From Streptomyces longhuiensis (GTDB lineage: Bacteria; Actinomycetota; Actinomycetes; Streptomycetales; Streptomycetaceae), in NCBI RefSeq assembly GCF_020616555.1, contig NZ_CP085173.1:8076001-8140000 (forward strand): a stretch of DNA of 64,000 nucleotides, in the 5' to 3' direction. The notes under the pieces are model-generated. The model did not search any database. It saw nothing but the letters and a program-made list of their open reading frames with translations, and was not told the DNA's origin. How positions within the stretch are numbered: position 1 is the stretch's first letter; each line of letters starts with the position of its first letter. Shown here in pieces: positions 8,816-17,793 of this stretch. Made by a program: the position numbers and the translations under genes.

Positions 8816-11071
8816 TCAGCGTGTGCCGTCCGGAAGAGCGGAGCGCGTGGCCTGTCGGAGCTGTCGCGCGTCCTGCTGGGGAATGACCGACGAGGGGTGG
8901 TCCCGGCCGAGCATGACCAGGGAGACCACCCGGGCAGCCGCGTGCCCGTCGTCGTAGGTGCAGAACCGCCGGCGGAAGTCGGCGCGCAGAGCCGCGGAGC
9001 GCGCATCCTGCCATGCCCCGGAGGCGAACAGATCCGCCAACTCGTCGGTGCTGGTGGTGACATGGCCCGGCGGGTCGGCGAGCACATCGAAGTAGGCGCC
9101 GCGGGCCGCCCGGTACGCCTCCCAGTCGTCGCCGTGGACGATGATCGGGCGGTCGGTGTTGGCGTAGTCGAACATCAGGGACGAGTAGTCGGTCACGAGG
9201 GCGTCGGAGACGAGCATCATGTCCACAGCCGAGGGCTCGTCGGTGACGTCGAGGAGCAGCCCGCGCCGCTGGAGGTCGCGCAGCTGCAGACCGCGGAACG
9301 GGGCCCGTGCGTCCTTCGGGTGCAACCGGACGAGCAGGGTGACCGTCGGCCCGAGCCCCCGCAGCAGCTGTTCGAAGTCGAGCCGCGGGACGTACGACTT
9401 GCGGTGGTCGCGCCGGGTCGGGGCGTAGAGCACGACGGTGTTGCCGTCCGGGATTCCGAGCCGTTTGCGCAGGGCGACCGTCCGCATCCGGTCACCCGTC
9501 ACCAGCACGTCGTTGCGCGGGGCGCCGGTCGGCAGTGAGGTGAAGTGACAGGGACAGGCGCGGTCCGAGATCTGCTGCGCGTACGGACTGGAGACCAGGC
9601 TGAAGTCCCAGCGGTCCGCGCGCCGTAGCTGGGCGCGGACATCGACGCGATACTTGGCGGCCGGACGGCCGAGCAGGTCGACGCCCACGTGCCCCAGAGG
9701 TGTCCCCTCATGGGTGTGGACGTGGATCTGCCCAGGGCGCTTCACCAGGCCGAGTGTCCAGTCGACGTTGTTGACGAAGTATGTGGCGCGGCTCGTCACC
9801 CGGTGGTAGCCCGGTGTGTCCGGGGTGACGTAGTCGATGCCGCTCGGCAACTGCGCCACCGCGTCCGGCCGCACCACCCACACCGCGTCGATGTGCGGGG
9901 CCAGCATCCGGGCCGCCTCATGGATGGCCGCCGGATCGCCGAGAACACCGCGATGCCAGGAGGCCGAGTACACGGCGAGGTTCGGATCAAGACGGAACCG
10001 GCGCTGGGTCCCGGCGTAGGTGCGCCGGACCTGCCGGGTGGTCGCCGCGCACAGTTTGCGCTTCTTGCGGAGGGACGCGCGCCCCAGCCGCTCGGCCAGC
10101 GCGTATGCCTGGAACACGGGGTAGGGGCTGTGGGCGATCAGGCGCCACTGGGCGCGGTAGGCATCGTCCGGCGGAGTGAAACCGTCCGGCTTGTAGCGCC
10201 GGTGGAAGGCCACCGTCTCTCGGTAGAAGGCGGACCGGTCCTCGGGCAGCACTCGCTCGCTGAGCGGCAGCGTCGCCAGGAAGTGGTTGATCATCCGCTC
10301 GAAGAGGTGCGGCCTCGACTCGCGCAGTTCCGGGTGGCTGTCGAGAAACGCGAACAACCCCGAGTACTGGGCGAAGATGTCGAAGTGCCTGCGTCCCGGC
10401 GTGCGGGTGATCGCACCACGTCTGCGCTGCAGATACTCGACGCACACCCGGTCGAGACACGCGATGCGGCGGGCGCACATCAGCGCCTGATAGGTGACCG
10501 GGGCGTCCTCGTAGAGACCTTGCTGGTAGGTGAATCCGTGGCCCGTGAAGAAGTCGCGGCGGTACGCCTTGTTCCAGGCCACCAGGAACAGATGCAGATA
10601 CTGGGGACTGCTCACGATGTCGAACGTGTCCGTACCCGCGGAGGCGAGCAGATCCGCCGTCATGCTCCTGTCGCCACGGCCCCACCAGTGCGTGCGCACA
10701 TGGTCGAACACGAGGATGTCAGGGCCGTCGGTGGCGGTCAGCCGCTCGTCGATGGCCAGCAGCGCCCCGGGCGTGTAGCTGTCGTCGCTGTCGAGGAAGA
10801 GCAGGTAGTCACCCGTCGCGTGACGGACCCCCGCGTTGCGTGCCCGGCCGAGGCCGACGTTCTGAGGCAGGTGGACCGCCGTGACCCGGCTGTCGAGCGC
10901 CGCGTACTCGTCGATGATCGAGCCGCAGTTGTCGGGTGAGCAGTCGTCGACCGCGATGACCTCGATGTCGGTGCAGGACTGGGTCAGGATCGAGTCGAGG
11001 CACTCGCGCAGGTAGCCCTGGACCTTGTAGACGGGGACGATGACGCTGAAACGAGGCACGGGCTCTTCCAT
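8816..11071 (-). CDS. Bifunctional GT2 / CDP-glycerol glycerophosphotransferase-like protein (copy 3, altered motif)
   Basis: The 751-residue protein has an N-terminal GT2 domain (about residues 5-220: RFSVIVPVYKVQGYLRECLD, AVDDCSPDN, LLFLDSDDS) and a C-terminal TagB/TagF-like domain (about 365-730). The latter keeps LLVRLHPKD and VTDYSSLMFDYANTDRPI. Where the sister copies read QTQHGTPLK this copy reads HTHEGTPLG, so the conserved His and Lys are replaced by Glu and Gly. APTHRDY is likewise APTRRDH. The glycerophosphotransferase half may therefore be inactive or altered in specificity while the GT2 half looks intact. The product would act on the inner membrane face, adding sugar or polyol-phosphate units to a teichoic-acid-like polymer. 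ATG 11071 lacks a strong Shine-Dalgarno; GTG 11059 is an alternative. Confidence 0.85.
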   Translation of the reverse strand: MEEPVPRFSVIVPVYKVQGYLRECLDSILTQSCTDIEVIAVDDCSPDNCGSIIDEYAALDSRVTAVHLPQNVGLGRARNAGVRHATGDYLLFLDSDDSYTPGALLAIDERLTATDGPDILVFDHVRTHWWGRGDRSMTADLLASAGTDTFDIVSSPQYLHLFLVAWNKAYRRDFFTGHGFTYQQGLYEDAPVTYQALMCARRIACLDRVCVEYLQRRRGAITRTPGRRHFDIFAQYSGLFAFLDSHPELRESRPHLFERMINHFLATLPLSERVLPEDRSAFYRETVAFHRRYKPDGFTPPDDAYRAQWRLIAHSPYPVFQAYALAERLGRASLRKKRKLCAATTRQVRRTYAGTQRRFRLDPNLAVYSASWHRGVLGDPAAIHEAARMLAPHIDAVWVVRPDAVAQLPSGIDYVTPDTPGYHRVTSRATYFVNNVDWTLGLVKRPGQIHVHTHEGTPLGHVGVDLLGRPAAKYRVDVRAQLRRADRWDFSLVSSPYAQQISDRACPCHFTSLPTGAPRNDVLVTGDRMRTVALRKRLGIPDGNTVVLYAPTRRDHRKSYVPRLDFEQLLRGLGPTVTLLVRLHPKDARAPFRGLQLRDLQRRGLLLDVTDEPSAVDMMLVSDALVTDYSSLMFDYANTDRPIIVHGDDWEAYRAARGAYFDVLADPPGHVTTSTDELADLFASGAWQDARSAALRADFRRRFCTYDDGHAAARVVSLVMLGRDHPSSVIPQQDARQLRQATRSALPDGTR

Positions 11072-11110
11072 TGTCGTGGGGGAGGTGGGTGGACGTGCGA
11101 AGGGGACAGG

Positions 11111-13342
11111 TCAGCGGTGGAGGACGCGGGCGGCGGCCGGGGCAGGAACGCGCTCGCGCAGCGGAACGACCGGCGGCAGGGCCTCGGCCGGCTCACCGAG
11201 CAGCACCCGGCGCACCACGCGCTCCGCGGCCAGCCCGTCGTCGAATTCGCAGAATCGCTGACGAAACGCGTCGCGCAGCCGGGCCGCGGTCTCGCCCTGC
11301 CACTCACCGCTGCGGAAGATCCTCGTCAGCTCGTCCTGGGTACGGGCCACCGGACCCGGCGGCGTGGCGAGCAGATCGAAGTAGACGCCCCGTGTCTCCC
11401 GGTAGATGTCCCAGTCGTCGGCGTGCACGACGACCGGGCGGTCGAGGTTGGCGTAGTCGAACATGACCGACGAGTAGTCCGTGATCAGAGCGTCCGCGGC
11501 GAGGCACACCTCCTCGGGCGAGCGGTGCGCCGTCACGTCGATCAACGCGCCGGAGCGCAGCATCCCTTCGAGGCCCGCGGACCCCTCGTAGGAATGGTGG
11601 GCCCGCAGCAGCACGACGAACTCGTCGCCGAGCGCCCGGCAGAACGCGACGAGATCCAGCTGGGGGAGGAAGTCCGTGCGGTAGTCGCGGTGGGTCGGCG
11701 CGTACAGCACGGCGACACGGTCCTCGGGGACACCGAGGCGGCGCCGGATCGCCGCGACGTCCTCGGCCGTCGACGTGTAGAACGCGTCGTTGCGCGGATA
11801 GCCGACGTCCAGACTCTCGTACGCACCCGGGTAGGCCCGCTCCCAGACCTCGGTGGAGTGATGGTTCGAGGAGATGTTGAAGTCCCAACGGTCCACGCGC
11901 TGGAGCAGCTTGCCGAGAGGGCCGACCGCGGCCGCCGCCGCCGGGTACTCCATCAGGTCCACGCCCATGCGCTTGAGCGGGGTGCCGTGCTGGGTCTGCA
12001 CGTGGACGGTGTCGGGTCGCTTCTTGACCGACATCTCGAAGTTGACGTTGTTGAAGGTGTATTTGGCGGTGGCCATGACCTCCCAGTAGCGGGCGCTTCC
12101 GATCACGACGCTGTCCACATCGTCGGGCATCTGCTCCGCGTGGGCCTCGGTCACCAGAAAGACCGTCTTGATGTGCGGAGCCAGGCGCCGTGCCGCCGCG
12201 TGGATGGCGGCGGGGTTGCAGGTGTAGCCGCGGCCCCAGTACGAGGAGAAGACCGCGAGATTCTCGTCGACCGGCCGCCTGAGGAAAGCCCTGTACGGGT
12301 TGCCGCTGCGCTTCCGTAGCCGCCTCAGGCACCGTCCGACGGACCGGGCCACCCTGCCCAGCTGCCGCTTTGTGCCGCGCAGCGCGCTGAATGACGCGTA
12401 GGAGCCGGAAGCCAGCAGCGTATGTTGCAGCCCCACGCTGCCACCTGGCCGTCGGTACCCTGCCGGGCGGTGCTGACGGTAGAGGCGGGTGGCCCGCCGG
12501 AAGTACTGCCGCCGCGCCGCCGTGCCCGGCAACCGCCGGGGGGATGCCGCGGTCTTGAGCACTCCGCTCACCAGCTGGTGGAAGACCCTGTCGAGCACCG
12601 CCGGGTCAGGCTTCAGCTCGGCCGTCCGGCGCATCACCAGGTCGAACTGGTCGAGCAGGTCCATGTGGTGGAGTCCTGGCAGGTGGTTCCGGCTGCCCTG
12701 GCGGCGCAGCAGATGGCGTACGCAGATCCGGTCGAGCAGCGCGATCCGTTCGGCCTGAAGCGTGGTCAGTACGCTCCACACTGTGTCGGTGAACATGCCG
12801 GGCACGAAGGCCAGTTCGTGCCGGTCCAGGAAGTCGCGGCGATAGACCCCGCTCCACGCGGGCACCCGTACGTCGGGCAGCGCGGGGTGCTGTTCCACCG
12901 GAAAGGCCCCGGTCGGAGCGTCCTGCCACAGCCGCCCGAGCGTTGCCCCCATGCCGCCGTTGAACCAGTGCACCCGCTCATGGTCGAAGAGCAGCAGATC
13001 GGGCTCGCCGGACTCGGCGAGCCGGGCGTCGAGGATTCCCAGTGCGCCGGGTACCAGCGTGTCGTCGCCGTCGAGGAAGAGGAGGTACTCGCCCTGCGCG
13101 CCCGCGATCCCGGCATTCCGCGCGCCCGGGAGGCCGTCGCCCGCCGGAGAGTGCACCACCTTGATCCGTGGATCGCGGTCCGCGTGTGCGGCCACGATCG
13201 AGGCACACAGTCCCTCCGGGGAGCTGACGACGGCGATCAGCTCGACGTCGGCGAAGGCCTGGCCGGAGATCGAATCGAGACAGTCGGGCAGCCGCCCCGG
13301 CGCGTCGTGGGTCGGAACAACAACACTGAAGCGGGGCAACAC
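11111..13342 (-). CDS. Bifunctional GT2 / CDP-glycerol:glycerophosphate glycerophosphotransferase (copy 2)
   Basis: The 743-residue protein has a GT2 domain (RFSVVVPTHDAPGRLPDCLD, LFLDGDDTL) and, from about residue 370, a CDP-glycerol glycerophosphotransferase domain with VQTQHGTPLKRMGVDLM, LYAPTHRDYRTDFLPQLDL and ALITDYSSVMFDYANLDRPV. Such enzymes transfer glycerol-phosphate from CDP-glycerol onto a growing lipid-linked polymer; the fused GT2 would glycosylate it. The motif His is intact. The GT2 half is the most divergent of the three copies (VPTHD for VPVYK). Start: GTG 13342 has AAGGAG almost touching it, whereas TTG 13339 has GGAG at 6 nt and matches the TTG of copy 1, so the true start may be 13339. 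The 38-bp gap to copy 3 suggests co-transcription. Confidence 0.88.
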   Translation of the reverse strand: MLPRFSVVVPTHDAPGRLPDCLDSISGQAFADVELIAVVSSPEGLCASIVAAHADRDPRIKVVHSPAGDGLPGARNAGIAGAQGEYLLFLDGDDTLVPGALGILDARLAESGEPDLLLFDHERVHWFNGGMGATLGRLWQDAPTGAFPVEQHPALPDVRVPAWSGVYRRDFLDRHELAFVPGMFTDTVWSVLTTLQAERIALLDRICVRHLLRRQGSRNHLPGLHHMDLLDQFDLVMRRTAELKPDPAVLDRVFHQLVSGVLKTAASPRRLPGTAARRQYFRRATRLYRQHRPAGYRRPGGSVGLQHTLLASGSYASFSALRGTKRQLGRVARSVGRCLRRLRKRSGNPYRAFLRRPVDENLAVFSSYWGRGYTCNPAAIHAAARRLAPHIKTVFLVTEAHAEQMPDDVDSVVIGSARYWEVMATAKYTFNNVNFEMSVKKRPDTVHVQTQHGTPLKRMGVDLMEYPAAAAAVGPLGKLLQRVDRWDFNISSNHHSTEVWERAYPGAYESLDVGYPRNDAFYTSTAEDVAAIRRRLGVPEDRVAVLYAPTHRDYRTDFLPQLDLVAFCRALGDEFVVLLRAHHSYEGSAGLEGMLRSGALIDVTAHRSPEEVCLAADALITDYSSVMFDYANLDRPVVVHADDWDIYRETRGVYFDLLATPPGPVARTQDELTRIFRSGEWQGETAARLRDAFRQRFCEFDDGLAAERVVRRVLLGEPAEALPPVVPLRERVPAPAAARVLHR

Positions 13343-13403
13343 ACTCTCCTTCGACGGGCTTTCAAGCGGCGGTGGTGGGCTGAGTCACGGTGGTCCCCGG
13401 CTC

Positions 13404-15605
13404 CTACCGTGGACCGGATGCCGCCGCGGGTCGCCGCTCGTCCAACGGCACCGCGGACGGCAGACCGGCTGTCTCCCCGAGAAGGACATGCCGCACGACC
13501 CGCTCGGCGGCGCCCCCGTCGTCGTGCGGGCAGAATCGCTCGCGGAACGCGGCCCGCCGCCGGGCGGAGCGCGGGCCGCGCCACTCGCCGGTCGCGAAGA
13601 TGCCGATGAGTTCGTCCTCGCCGGTGGCGACCGCGCCGGGCGGGAACTTCCGGAGGTCGAAGTAGGTGCCACGGGTCGCCTCGTAGGCCTCCCAGTCGTC
13701 GGTGTACACGACGATCGGGCGGTCCAGGTTGGCGTAGTCGAACATCAGCGAGGAGTAGTCCGTGACCAGGGCGTCGCTCGCCAGACAGAGGGATTCGACG
13801 CAGGGGTGGTCCGAGACGTCGACGAGCTGGGACGAGTCCTTGCCCACCGGCGGAACCGTGGACAAATGGTGGGCGCGGGTGAGCACCACGAAGCGGGGAC
13901 CGAGTGAGCGCAGCATGCGTTCCAGATCGATGGCGTGGCGCTGGGCGCCGCAGTAGTCCCGGTGCGTGGGGGCGTACAGGATCGCGACCGAATCCTGGGG
14001 GATGCCCAGGGTTTCACGCAGTCGGGCCACGTCCTTGCCGGTGGCGTTCTGATAGATGTCGTTGCGCGGATAGCCGTACTCGAGAGTGGTGTAGTCGGCG
14101 GGGTAGACCCGCTCCCAGACCAACGTGGAATGGCGGTTCGCGGACAGGACGTAGTCCCACTTGTCGCAGTTGGCGAGCATGCGCCGGACGTCGGTTTCGC
14201 CGACGGCGGCCGGTCGGTCGAGGAGATCGAGGCCCATGTGCTTGAGCGGGGTGCCGTGCTGGGTCTGCAGAAACACCTGACCCTGGCCCTTGACGAGTCT
14301 GCGGTCGAAGTTGACGTTGTTGACCAGGTACTTGGAGCGGGCCAGCGCCGTCCAGTACGCGGCCGTGCCGGGGGTGAGGCGGCGGGTGGCCGGCGGGATC
14401 GTGTGGTGGTGCGCCGGGTCGGCGATCCAGGCGGTGCGGATATGGGGCGCCAGTTCGCGGACCTTCGCCTCGACGCCTGCCGGATTGCAGCCGTAGCCGC
14501 GGCCCCAGTAGGCGGAGAACACGGCGTCATTCTCGCGCAGCGGAAGAAGCCGCTGGATGCGGTAATGGATCTGGAGGACGGCCCCCCTGACGGCACGCTG
14601 TGCGGCGACGGCGGCGCTGCGGACACGTCGCTGAAGGCCCCGCGCCGAGTGCAGGGCCCGGTAGCAGCGGTGCGCGCCCAGACGTACCAGGGCGTGCCGG
14701 ATCCTGGTGCGCACGGGGGGAGTCGCGCCCGGGGTGCGATAACGGCGGCAGTAGGTCCGGGCCTGGCGCAGAAACGCCGCGCGGCTGCCGCGCGGCACCC
14801 GGTCGGGCGCCGTGAACACCGTGCTGAAGTGGTCGAGCATCCGGCGGAAGACGAGGGGCCGCCAGCGTGCCGTGTCGGGGTGTGCGTTCAGGTAGGCGAA
14901 GACCCGGTCGTACTGGCTGAAGATCTCGAAGTGCCGGTGTCCGGGAGAGCAGGTGATCGCTCCCTTTCTGCGCTGTCGGTAACGCACGCAGACACGGTCG
15001 AACACCGCGATCGACTCCGCGGCCACCAGTACCGGATAGGTCCAGGAGACGTCCTCGTAGTAGCCGGGAGCGAAGGTGAAGCCCGCACGCTCCAGGAACT
15101 CGCGGCGGTAGGCCTTGTTCCAGACGACGTGCAGGACCCTCAGCAGGCCCGGTCGGTCGTCGAGGGTGAACGACGCCGGGCCCTCCTCGGCGAGGTGGGC
15201 GGTGACGGGATTGGGCGCCGTCCTGCCTGTCCAGTACGACCGTACGTAGTCGTAGACCAGGACGTCAGGGCCGTCGGTGTTCTTGAGCCGGTCCGAGATC
15301 GCGTGCAACGCGTCGGGGGTGAGGGAGTCGTCGCTGTCCAGGAAGATCACATAATCGCCGATGGCGCGTTCGAGACCGGCGTTGCGGGCTCGGCCGAGAC
15401 CCACGTTCTCCGTCAGATGTACGGCGCGCACGCGGGGATCGCGGGCTGCGAACTCGTCGACAATTGTTCCACTGGCATCCGGTGAACAGTCGTCGATCGC
15501 GATCAGCTCCAGATCTGTGAACGGCTGCTCCAGGACGGATTCAAGGCATTCGTGAAGATATGCCTGCACTTTATAAACGGGGACAATCACACTGAACCGT
15601 GGCAA
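13404..15605 (-). CDS. Bifunctional GT2 / CDP-glycerol:glycerophosphate glycerophosphotransferase (copy 1, operon lead)
   Basis: This is the first gene of the wall-polymer operon: 733 residues from TTG 15605, which begins LPRFSVIVPVYKVQAYLHEC exactly where the sister proteins begin. The reading frame stays open to 15884, but the extra residues look non-coding. The GT2 domain has AIDDCSPDASG and VIFLDSDDSLT. The C-terminal TagF-like domain has FLQTQHGTPLKHMGLDLLDRP, LYAPTHRDYC and ALVTDYSSLMFDYANLDRPI, with all key motifs intact. It should polymerise or decorate a glycerol-phosphate polymer at the inner membrane. Copies 1 and 3 are closer to each other in the GT2 half than either is to copy 2. 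Only GGA, 6 nt upstream, serves as a Shine-Dalgarno, so the exact start is uncertain. Confidence 0.86.
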   Translation of the reverse strand: MPRFSVIVPVYKVQAYLHECLESVLEQPFTDLELIAIDDCSPDASGTIVDEFAARDPRVRAVHLTENVGLGRARNAGLERAIGDYVIFLDSDDSLTPDALHAISDRLKNTDGPDVLVYDYVRSYWTGRTAPNPVTAHLAEEGPASFTLDDRPGLLRVLHVVWNKAYRREFLERAGFTFAPGYYEDVSWTYPVLVAAESIAVFDRVCVRYRQRRKGAITCSPGHRHFEIFSQYDRVFAYLNAHPDTARWRPLVFRRMLDHFSTVFTAPDRVPRGSRAAFLRQARTYCRRYRTPGATPPVRTRIRHALVRLGAHRCYRALHSARGLQRRVRSAAVAAQRAVRGAVLQIHYRIQRLLPLRENDAVFSAYWGRGYGCNPAGVEAKVRELAPHIRTAWIADPAHHHTIPPATRRLTPGTAAYWTALARSKYLVNNVNFDRRLVKGQGQVFLQTQHGTPLKHMGLDLLDRPAAVGETDVRRMLANCDKWDYVLSANRHSTLVWERVYPADYTTLEYGYPRNDIYQNATGKDVARLRETLGIPQDSVAILYAPTHRDYCGAQRHAIDLERMLRSLGPRFVVLTRAHHLSTVPPVGKDSSQLVDVSDHPCVESLCLASDALVTDYSSLMFDYANLDRPIVVYTDDWEAYEATRGTYFDLRKFPPGAVATGEDELIGIFATGEWRGPRSARRRAAFRERFCPHDDGGAAERVVRHVLLGETAGLPSAVPLDERRPAAASGPR

Positions 15606-16485
15606 TGCAGTTCCATGGGTCGTCAGCGATGTATTGCATGAAAACGGTCCATGGACTGAGGTGGTTACGCCGGATGCGGCATACGGGGGACCGCCGAATG
15701 CGCGAGGGTGACCGGCCCGTGCCGCCGGTGCATTCCTGACAGGGCGAGCGAGGCGGCGGAGACTGCTGTGCCGGCCCATGGGCTCGGGGCCGAGGCGAAT
15801 GGCCCGGCCGGCGTGGCGCCCCGGCCCTGGACCTCTCGGTTTCGCCAGGGACCTCCCGGGGAGGCAAGGTCCGTGGGCGCGCACATCCGATGGGCCCGCC
15901 GGTACTGGCTGATCGCATCGGTCTCTGTACGACGGTGGCGGTCGTGGTATCCCCGTACGCGATTCAACGCTTTCGGGACAGCTGTCGAGAGGGTCCTTAC
16001 TCCGTACTTTGGATTCTTCATCCAGGTATTGAGTTCGGCCTTAGCGGGCTACCGGGTCCGGTAGGGCGTTTGGTTCAGGGGTGATGACCGCACTGGCATG
16101 TCGGCCTGGCTGCTCCTGTTTCATCACGAGGCGCCGGATCGGGCGCGGCGTGCTTCGAGCGCCGAAACGCGTGCCAGGGGCTGGCGGGTAGTCCCGGACC
16201 ATGCCTGAACGCCGCCGATATCCCAGTGATCTGTCCGATGCCCGGCAACCGCGGGCGTCGTCCACAGTTCGTCGATCGTGTACGGGAGGGGGACCCTCGT
16301 CGGCCGTTCAGGGGTGCGTGGCCGGGGCGCACCCCCCTCGGGCAAGGAATCGAATACGTCGGCAGCGGCTCGAGGGGGAGCAATCCGCTGAGGGGCCTCT
16401 CTGAAAGCCTCTCTGAAACGGTCAGTTGGGCCTCGGCGCTCCTGGCGGCCAATCCATCAAAGCGCGTGCGGGGCAGAATCGGTGT
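15606..16485. other. Intergenic region upstream of the wall-polymer operon
   Basis: No intact gene is seen. The leader and promoter of the minus-strand polymer operon should lie in the first few hundred bases. On the minus strand 16124-16290 reads DELWTTPAVAGHRTDHWDIG and then a basic tail to a TGA, with fairly coding-like codons but no family I recognise; it may be the 3' end of a lost gene. The dense stop-free frames elsewhere are normal for high-GC DNA. Confidence 0.4.
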
Positions 16486-16660
16486 GTGGACAGCGGGAAG
16501 TCTCATCCCGAGCTGGAACCCGACGGCGCTCGCCTCATCTGCTGGGCAACCACGGACAACGGTGAGTACCTGTACTGGGTCAAACAGCCGGGCGACGACC
16601 CCGACAGCCGGATCGGCGGGCTTGTCCTCGTACTTCCACAGAGAAGCGCCGAGCCAAGGG
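16486..16660 (+). pseudogene. Remnant of a SMI1/KNR4-type protein
   Basis: About 40 codons read PDGARLICWATTDNGEYLYW followed by VKQPGDDPDSRI. This resembles the segment of SMI1/KNR4 (SUKH-like) proteins in which a short hydrophobic strand, a G-x-x-[FY]-x-W core and a PDDW-like turn occur. There is no start codon or N-terminal half in frame, and the C-terminal strand expected after DPDS is lost about 30 codons before the end of the facing deacetylase gene. Polymorphic-toxin immunity proteins often use this fold, but the fragment is far too short to assign one. Confidence 0.4.
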
Positions 16661-16666
16661 CGAGGC

Positions 16667-17440
16667 TCAGCGCACCGGGAAGCCGAAGGAGTAGCCCTGT
16701 TCCTCGAGTTGGGGGAGAAGGCGGCGCAGGGCTTCGACGGTCTGGGCGCGGTCGCCGCCCGCGTCGTGGAAGAGGACCGTCGGTCCGTTGGGCAGCTCCC
16801 GCTCGACAGTGGCGACGACAGTGTCCGTACCCGGACGCTCGAAGTCCTTGCTGTCCACGTTCCAGCCCAGCGGGCGCATGCCCCGGGAAGCGGCGAGCTT
16901 GCGGCTGTAGGGGGTGAAGGCTCCACCGGGTGCCCGGTAGTACATCGGCCGTACACCCCCGGAGGCCTTGGTGATCATGCGTTCGGCGACGAGGATCTGC
17001 CGCGACTGGTAGGCCTCGGACTTCTTGTCCATGGCGGTGTCGTGCGACACCGAGTGGTCGCACAGCCGGTGCCCGGCCGCGACGACCTTCTTCACGAGGT
17101 CGGGGTGCGCCTGGGCCTGCGGGCCCACCATGCAGAACGTGGCCTTCACCCCGTACTCCCGCAGCACGTCGAGCACTTGAGGGGTCCACTCGGGGTCGGG
17201 GCCGTCGTCGATGGTGATGTTGATGCCGCGGGTTCCCGCGTCCGAGGCGTGTGCGATGGTCACCGCGGTCGGTCTCACATCACTGCCCGGTGCGGCCGGG
17301 GCGGTCGCCTCCGGTGACGAGCCGTCCGCGGTACCGGCCTGCGCGCTCCACACCGAGGCACCGGTGGCGAGCAACGTCACCCCGAGCGCGGCCCCGACCA
17401 ATTTGCTGTTCCAGCCTCGCCCGTTGCTCCGCCGCGCCAT
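16667..17440 (-). CDS. Secreted polysaccharide deacetylase (CE4/NodB homology)
   Basis: The 257-residue product starts at ATG 17440 (AAGGGG 6 nt upstream; GTG 17455 is less likely). Residues 1-37 form a Sec signal (basic MARRSNGRGWNSK, then LVGAALGVTLLATGASVW). The NodB domain has all five CE4 motifs: TIDDGPDPEW (metal-binding and catalytic Asp pair), DHSVSHDTA (H-x3-H metal site), YRAPGGAFT, GWNVDSKDF and VLFHDAGGDR (catalytic His). It should remove N-acetyl or O-acetyl groups from an extracellular glycan such as peptidoglycan, chitin oligomers or a capsule. It may act on the wall polymer made by the neighbouring cluster, but this is only positional inference. Confidence 0.93.
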   Translation of the reverse strand: MARRSNGRGWNSKLVGAALGVTLLATGASVWSAQAGTADGSSPEATAPAAPGSDVRPTAVTIAHASDAGTRGINITIDDGPDPEWTPQVLDVLREYGVKATFCMVGPQAQAHPDLVKKVVAAGHRLCDHSVSHDTAMDKKSEAYQSRQILVAERMITKASGGVRPMYYRAPGGAFTPYSRKLAASRGMRPLGWNVDSKDFERPGTDTVVATVERELPNGPTVLFHDAGGDRAQTVEALRRLLPQLEEQGYSFGFPVR

Positions 17441-17793
17441 GTCCGTCCCCTTCACGCAGTGCCTCGCCGGTCCCGATCACCTTGCGATCACTGGACAGGA
17501 CGAGTCGCGAGGACCCCCGGATGCGTCCGTTACCGATCACGGACAACTCCGGGAAGGTTCGCGGACAACTCCGGTGGGCCCGGCCGTAGACAGGTCGTTC
17601 GACGGCAACTGGAAGTTCGCGTACGTCGACCGACGACGGTGACTCAGGGACCCCCGGTGCCGTGCGTCTGACGGAAGCCTCTCGGTGCCGTTCTAGGGGG
17701 GTTCCTTGACATGTCCCTGACTTAAGAGCACTCTCGCGGAAGCCCCCCCGCCCCGCACAAGTCGGCTCGACCGCACAAGACAGGGGATCTGCC
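17441..17793. promoter_or_regulatory. Divergent promoter region with paired 13-bp direct repeats
   Basis: This 353-bp gap separates the deacetylase and the MHS transporter. It holds two exact copies of CGGACAACTCCGG, at 17540-17552 and 17562-17574. Their starts are 22 bp apart, about two helical turns, as expected for cooperative binding of a dimeric regulator. A TTGACA at 17706-17711 could be a -35 box for the plus-strand transporter; the matching -10 is poor. No gene is seen. Confidence 0.4.

Noticed and set aside
17706..17734. A sigma70-type promoter from TTGACA before the MHS gene
   Set aside because: The -35 hexamer is perfect, but the hexamer at the right spacing (CACTCT) is a poor -10, so it is only mentioned in the region note.
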